IMG/VR virus record: IMGVR_UViG_3300032333_000106
Location: 1 to 32,327 of that record
Source of the DNA: a virus
Reading direction: 5' to 3' (one strand)
DNA: 32,327 bases
The stretch's first letter is position 1. Every line of letters begins with the position of its first letter. Of this stretch, positions 30,753-32,327 are shown one piece after another. A program made the position numbers and the translations under genes. The notes below the pieces were generated by a model, which worked only from the letters and a program-made list of their open reading frames with translations, was not told the DNA's origin and did not search any database.

Positions 30753-30900
30753 AGTCTTTCAGTTCTTTATATTCTGCATACGGAGATAAGCCTAATCTGA
30801 ACTTATCTTCTTGGATCTGGCCTTCTAAACACCAGCGTGGGGATTCTAACACTTCATCGTGTCCTGCTAGAGTGTAATAGACAATTTCTTTTTCTTTCAT
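30514..30900 (-). CDS. Hypothetical protein, 128 aa
   Basis: 128 aa from ATG 30900, coupled by ATGA to the sigma-like gene. The first half (KEIVYYTLAGHDEVLESPRW, QIQEDKFRLGLSPYAEYKEL, YAPPSPHPELAAYISDVC) looks like a normal protein; the basic middle (KTPRKRKSKPQ) and the Asp/Pro-rich end have low complexity. From residue ~50 on, the DNA also encodes the 89-aa membrane protein in another frame. The unique N-terminal half and the coupling support it as real; function unknown. Confidence 0.68.
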   Translation of the reverse strand: MKEKEIVYYTLAGHDEVLESPRWCLEGQIQEDKFRLGLSPYAEYKELKDYAPPSPHPELAAYISDVCNPNKPEFVHKTPRKRKSKPQTSKLSTVLNVLDDTVPSNLVPESLRDRMAGSTNTVPNGMDQ

Positions 30901-31424
30901 AATCTATCTATCTTAGATTTTTGGCAATCGTTTGTTTCGGCTAATGCGGTAGTGATATGCACCTTGATCTTGCGAATGGTGAGATTAATGGATGTGCGTG
31001 GGATCTTAGTTAGGCGGGAGACTAAGGATGCATTGCCGTTATTCTCTGCATACACTTTTAGTAACTCTTGTTCGTACCAACCTAACTCTTGAATTCTATC
31101 TTGGGTCTGAGCCCATAGTGCTTCCCAATCTTGTTCCTCTTCTACCGGTTGTTCTGCATGATCTGGTATTTGACCTTGGAAATTAGGATCGCGATAAGTG
31201 CGATAGAACGGACTTGTGGTACTTTTCCAAGAGTTAGTTGCTATCCTTAAACAATAGAAAAAAGCATTTCCGCTCATAATGATGTTTGAAACATCTTGTT
31301 TTAATAAAAATTCAGATAGTACGTAGTGCAGGAGTTCTTCTGCTAAAGGCGAGTTCTCTGAGATTCTTTCACAAGCCTCTTTTAGCGGAAGATAGTTGTT
31401 ATCTGTCCATTCTTTAATTGTCAA
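30897..31424 (-). CDS. Sigma-factor-like helix-turn-helix protein
   Basis: 175 aa. The N-terminal region (WTDNNYLPLKEACERISENS / PLAEELLHYVLSEFLLKQ) and the C-terminal region (LGWYEQELLKVYAENNGNAS, LVSRLTKIPRTSINLTIRKI) fit the two helical parts of small phage sigma-like proteins, the second being a region-4-like HTH. It could direct RNA polymerase to phage promoters, for instance at the repeated TACTCA leader motif. The start codon is TTG at 31424; no ATG lies before residue 50. The TTG sits inside TACATTTG, an exact -7-like box, so start and promoter assignments compete here. Confidence 0.65.
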   Translation of the reverse strand: MTIKEWTDNNYLPLKEACERISENSPLAEELLHYVLSEFLLKQDVSNIIMSGNAFFYCLRIATNSWKSTTSPFYRTYRDPNFQGQIPDHAEQPVEEEQDWEALWAQTQDRIQELGWYEQELLKVYAENNGNASLVSRLTKIPRTSINLTIRKIKVHITTALAETNDCQKSKIDRL

Positions 31425-31495
31425 ATGTATCTGGAATATTTGTGTTATATATTATTGTGTCTAGACCCTACCAAAATAAACCGTTTCCTGCGTCC

Positions 31496-31897
31496 ATGTA
31501 TGATTGGACTAAAATTCGTTCCAGACATTTCTTTTGTTTCTGGTGTCTGTGTAATGAATTCGATGCAGATGAGGATGGATGGATTTCCATTAAGAGATTA
31601 GATTTTAACAAGAAGATTAACGCTTGTATTCCAGTTCAAACCCATAACCCCACACTGATCTTAGAAACTCTTCAGGAATTAGAATACATCGAACTCCAAA
31701 GATTTCATCTGGATCCCCAAAATAGAAATAGTACTTCTCATTTCCGAATCCGAGTGCGTCCAGATAGTTGGGATCCTAGAATCGTAATTAACAAAACCTA
31801 TTTACAGAACAACGAAAAAGCTGCTGATCGTCGTGCATTCTATCGTAACAGGTATGCTGAACGGAAAGCTAAAAAGTTGGCTGAACAAGCTGGTTAA
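31496..31897 (+). CDS. Hypothetical protein, 133 aa, winged-helix-like
   Basis: 133 aa from ATG 31496 (MYDWTKIRSRHFFCFWCLCN); I reject the longer open frame because it would run into the divergent gene. Alternating helix and strand (DEDGWISIKRLDFNKKIN, THNPTLILETLQELEYIELQ, TSHFRIRVRPDSWDP) resembles a winged-helix domain; the end is basic (RRAFYRNRYAERKAKKLAEQ). It is the only plus-strand gene in this block and its stop overlaps that of the convergent gene at 31894-31897. Perhaps a DNA-binding regulator or replication-initiator fragment. Confidence 0.65.
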   Translation: MYDWTKIRSRHFFCFWCLCNEFDADEDGWISIKRLDFNKKINACIPVQTHNPTLILETLQELEYIELQRFHLDPQNRNSTSHFRIRVRPDSWDPRIVINKTYLQNNEKAADRRAFYRNRYAERKAKKLAEQAG

Positions 31898-32184
31898 TTG
31901 TTTTGTACCTGGTAATTCTCCCATTTAGCCAGGCGATATTCCGCATCGTCTAGAAAAATCTCACTGGAGAAATCTAACACACACCACTGAGCTGGCTTAT
32001 AACTTTCGTATAACCTCGATACGTGCTCGTAGCTGTCCGCAAACCATAATTGCGATAGTATACTAGGGTCACGTTCTAAAGTCTGCTTATAGTGTCTATA
32101 AATGCGATTAACGCGTAACTTGTTTGCTTTCAGTCTCATTAACTTTTCCAGTTCTGATTCTTTCATTTGGTTTGTTATATTCAC
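31894..32184 (-). CDS. Hypothetical protein, 96 aa
   Basis: 96 aa from ATG 32184; an alternative in-frame start at 32166 (MKESELEKLMRLKANKLRV). Helical and basic N-terminal half (LRVNRIYRHYKQTLERDPSI), then LSQLWFADSYEHVSRLYESY and PAQWCVLDFSSEIFLDDAEY. No motif recognised. It converges with the plus-strand gene, sharing a TTAA overlap at the stops. Its upstream region contains the inverted and direct repeats at the right edge, which may regulate it. Confidence 0.65.
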   Translation of the reverse strand: MNITNQMKESELEKLMRLKANKLRVNRIYRHYKQTLERDPSILSQLWFADSYEHVSRLYESYKPAQWCVLDFSSEIFLDDAEYRLAKWENYQVQNN

Positions 32185-32241
32185 TATCTATATTTCTGGT
32201 TTAAGTTGCGAAGCAATAAAGTTTAACTCCTGGTGTCCTAA

Positions 32242-32276
32242 CAATATTTCTTATGAAGAATGAATAAGAAATATTG
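32242..32276. repeat. Perfect 13-bp inverted repeat
   Basis: CAATATTTCTTAT (32242-32254) and ATAAGAAATATTG (32264-32276) with a 9-nt spacer, upstream of the 96-aa gene. No T-run follows on either strand, so an operator, replication element or RNA hairpin is more likely than a terminator. Confidence 0.75.
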
Positions 32277-32310
32277 ATTGGATATGAGTTTAGATTGGAT
32301 ATAAGTATTA
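32276..32310. repeat. Two direct repeats GATTGGATATRAGT
   Basis: GATTGGATATGAGTTTA at 32276-32292 and GATTGGATATAAGTATTA at 32293-32310, head to tail, adjacent to the inverted repeat. They look like iterons or paired operator sites. Confidence 0.6.
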
Positions 32311-32327
32311 GTCTAGACTTTCAGTCT
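32310..32327. repeat. Palindrome at the right edge of the window
   Basis: AGTCTAGACT (32310-32319) is a perfect 10-bp palindrome, and AGACT/AGTCT (32315-32327) forms an overlapping inverted repeat that reaches the last base. The structure may continue beyond the window. Confidence 0.5.

Noticed and set aside
1-32327. tRNA genes, integrase, insertion sequences, canonical lysis genes
   Set aside because: I looked for cloverleaf-like sequences, tyrosine/serine recombinase motifs, transposase motifs and endolysin motifs and saw none convincing; the 89-aa membrane protein alone is too weak for a holin call.

Overview
The window is a stretch of a tailed phage (or prophage) genome, most likely a siphovirus infecting a member of the Bacteroidota. 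The DNA is AT-rich. Start codons usually lack a Shine-Dalgarno sequence and sit after A/T-rich leaders. One intergenic region carries an exact Bacteroidota-type -7 promoter box (TAnnTTTG). The virion proteins look like those of flavobacterial/Bacteroidales phages: XkdF-type protease, collagen-like fibres, and a GEGG-type tape measure. I see no tRNA, CRISPR array, insertion sequence, integrase, DNA polymerase or clear lysis gene, so the window probably does not contain the whole replication and lysis set. Lytic or temperate lifestyle cannot be decided.

Layout. (1) 32184 to 29473, minus strand: a tightly coupled run of small genes (sigma-like HTH protein, an unusual out-of-frame overlapping pair, small hypotheticals, an HTH protein), interrupted by one plus-strand gene at 31496-31897. 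(2) 29374 to 27304, minus: terminase small subunit, a GC-rich 325-nt spacer with repeated GGYGCCCTC motifs, and terminase large subunit. (3) 23104-27228, plus: a cassette of eleven small genes in the opposite orientation, including an AAA+ ATPase, two tandem proteins built of NUMOD1-like modules and a SprT-like metalloprotease, ending in a strong terminator. (4) 23085 to 652, minus: the virion operon. It runs tail completion, gp10-like protein, tail-assembly chaperone with a probable -1 frameshift, three tail/adhesin proteins, tape measure, prohead protease, scaffold-like protein, major capsid, major tail protein, three collagen/YadA-head-type fibres, portal, head-tail connector, a small basic ORF and a terminator. 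(5) 13-504, minus: a free-standing NUMOD4/HNH homing-type endonuclease behind its own possible promoter.

How it works together: the terminase pair packages DNA through the portal into a capsid built from the capsid, scaffold and protease genes. The chaperone, major tail and tape measure genes build a long tail. The 540-, 1432- and 306-residue proteins and the three fibres probably form the tail tip and host-binding apparatus. Portal and connector lie at the far 3' end of the operon, away from the terminase, and the distal tail genes lie upstream of the tape measure. This is an unusual order.

The strongest unusual observations are: a T9 slippery site in the tail chaperone, with a convincing conserved-looking C-terminal domain in the -1 frame; GC-rich dyad repeats clustered in and after terS (possible packaging-recognition site); the tandem NUMOD1-like proteins lacking a nuclease domain; the 239-nt overlapping gene pair; and the inverted/direct repeat cluster at the right edge.
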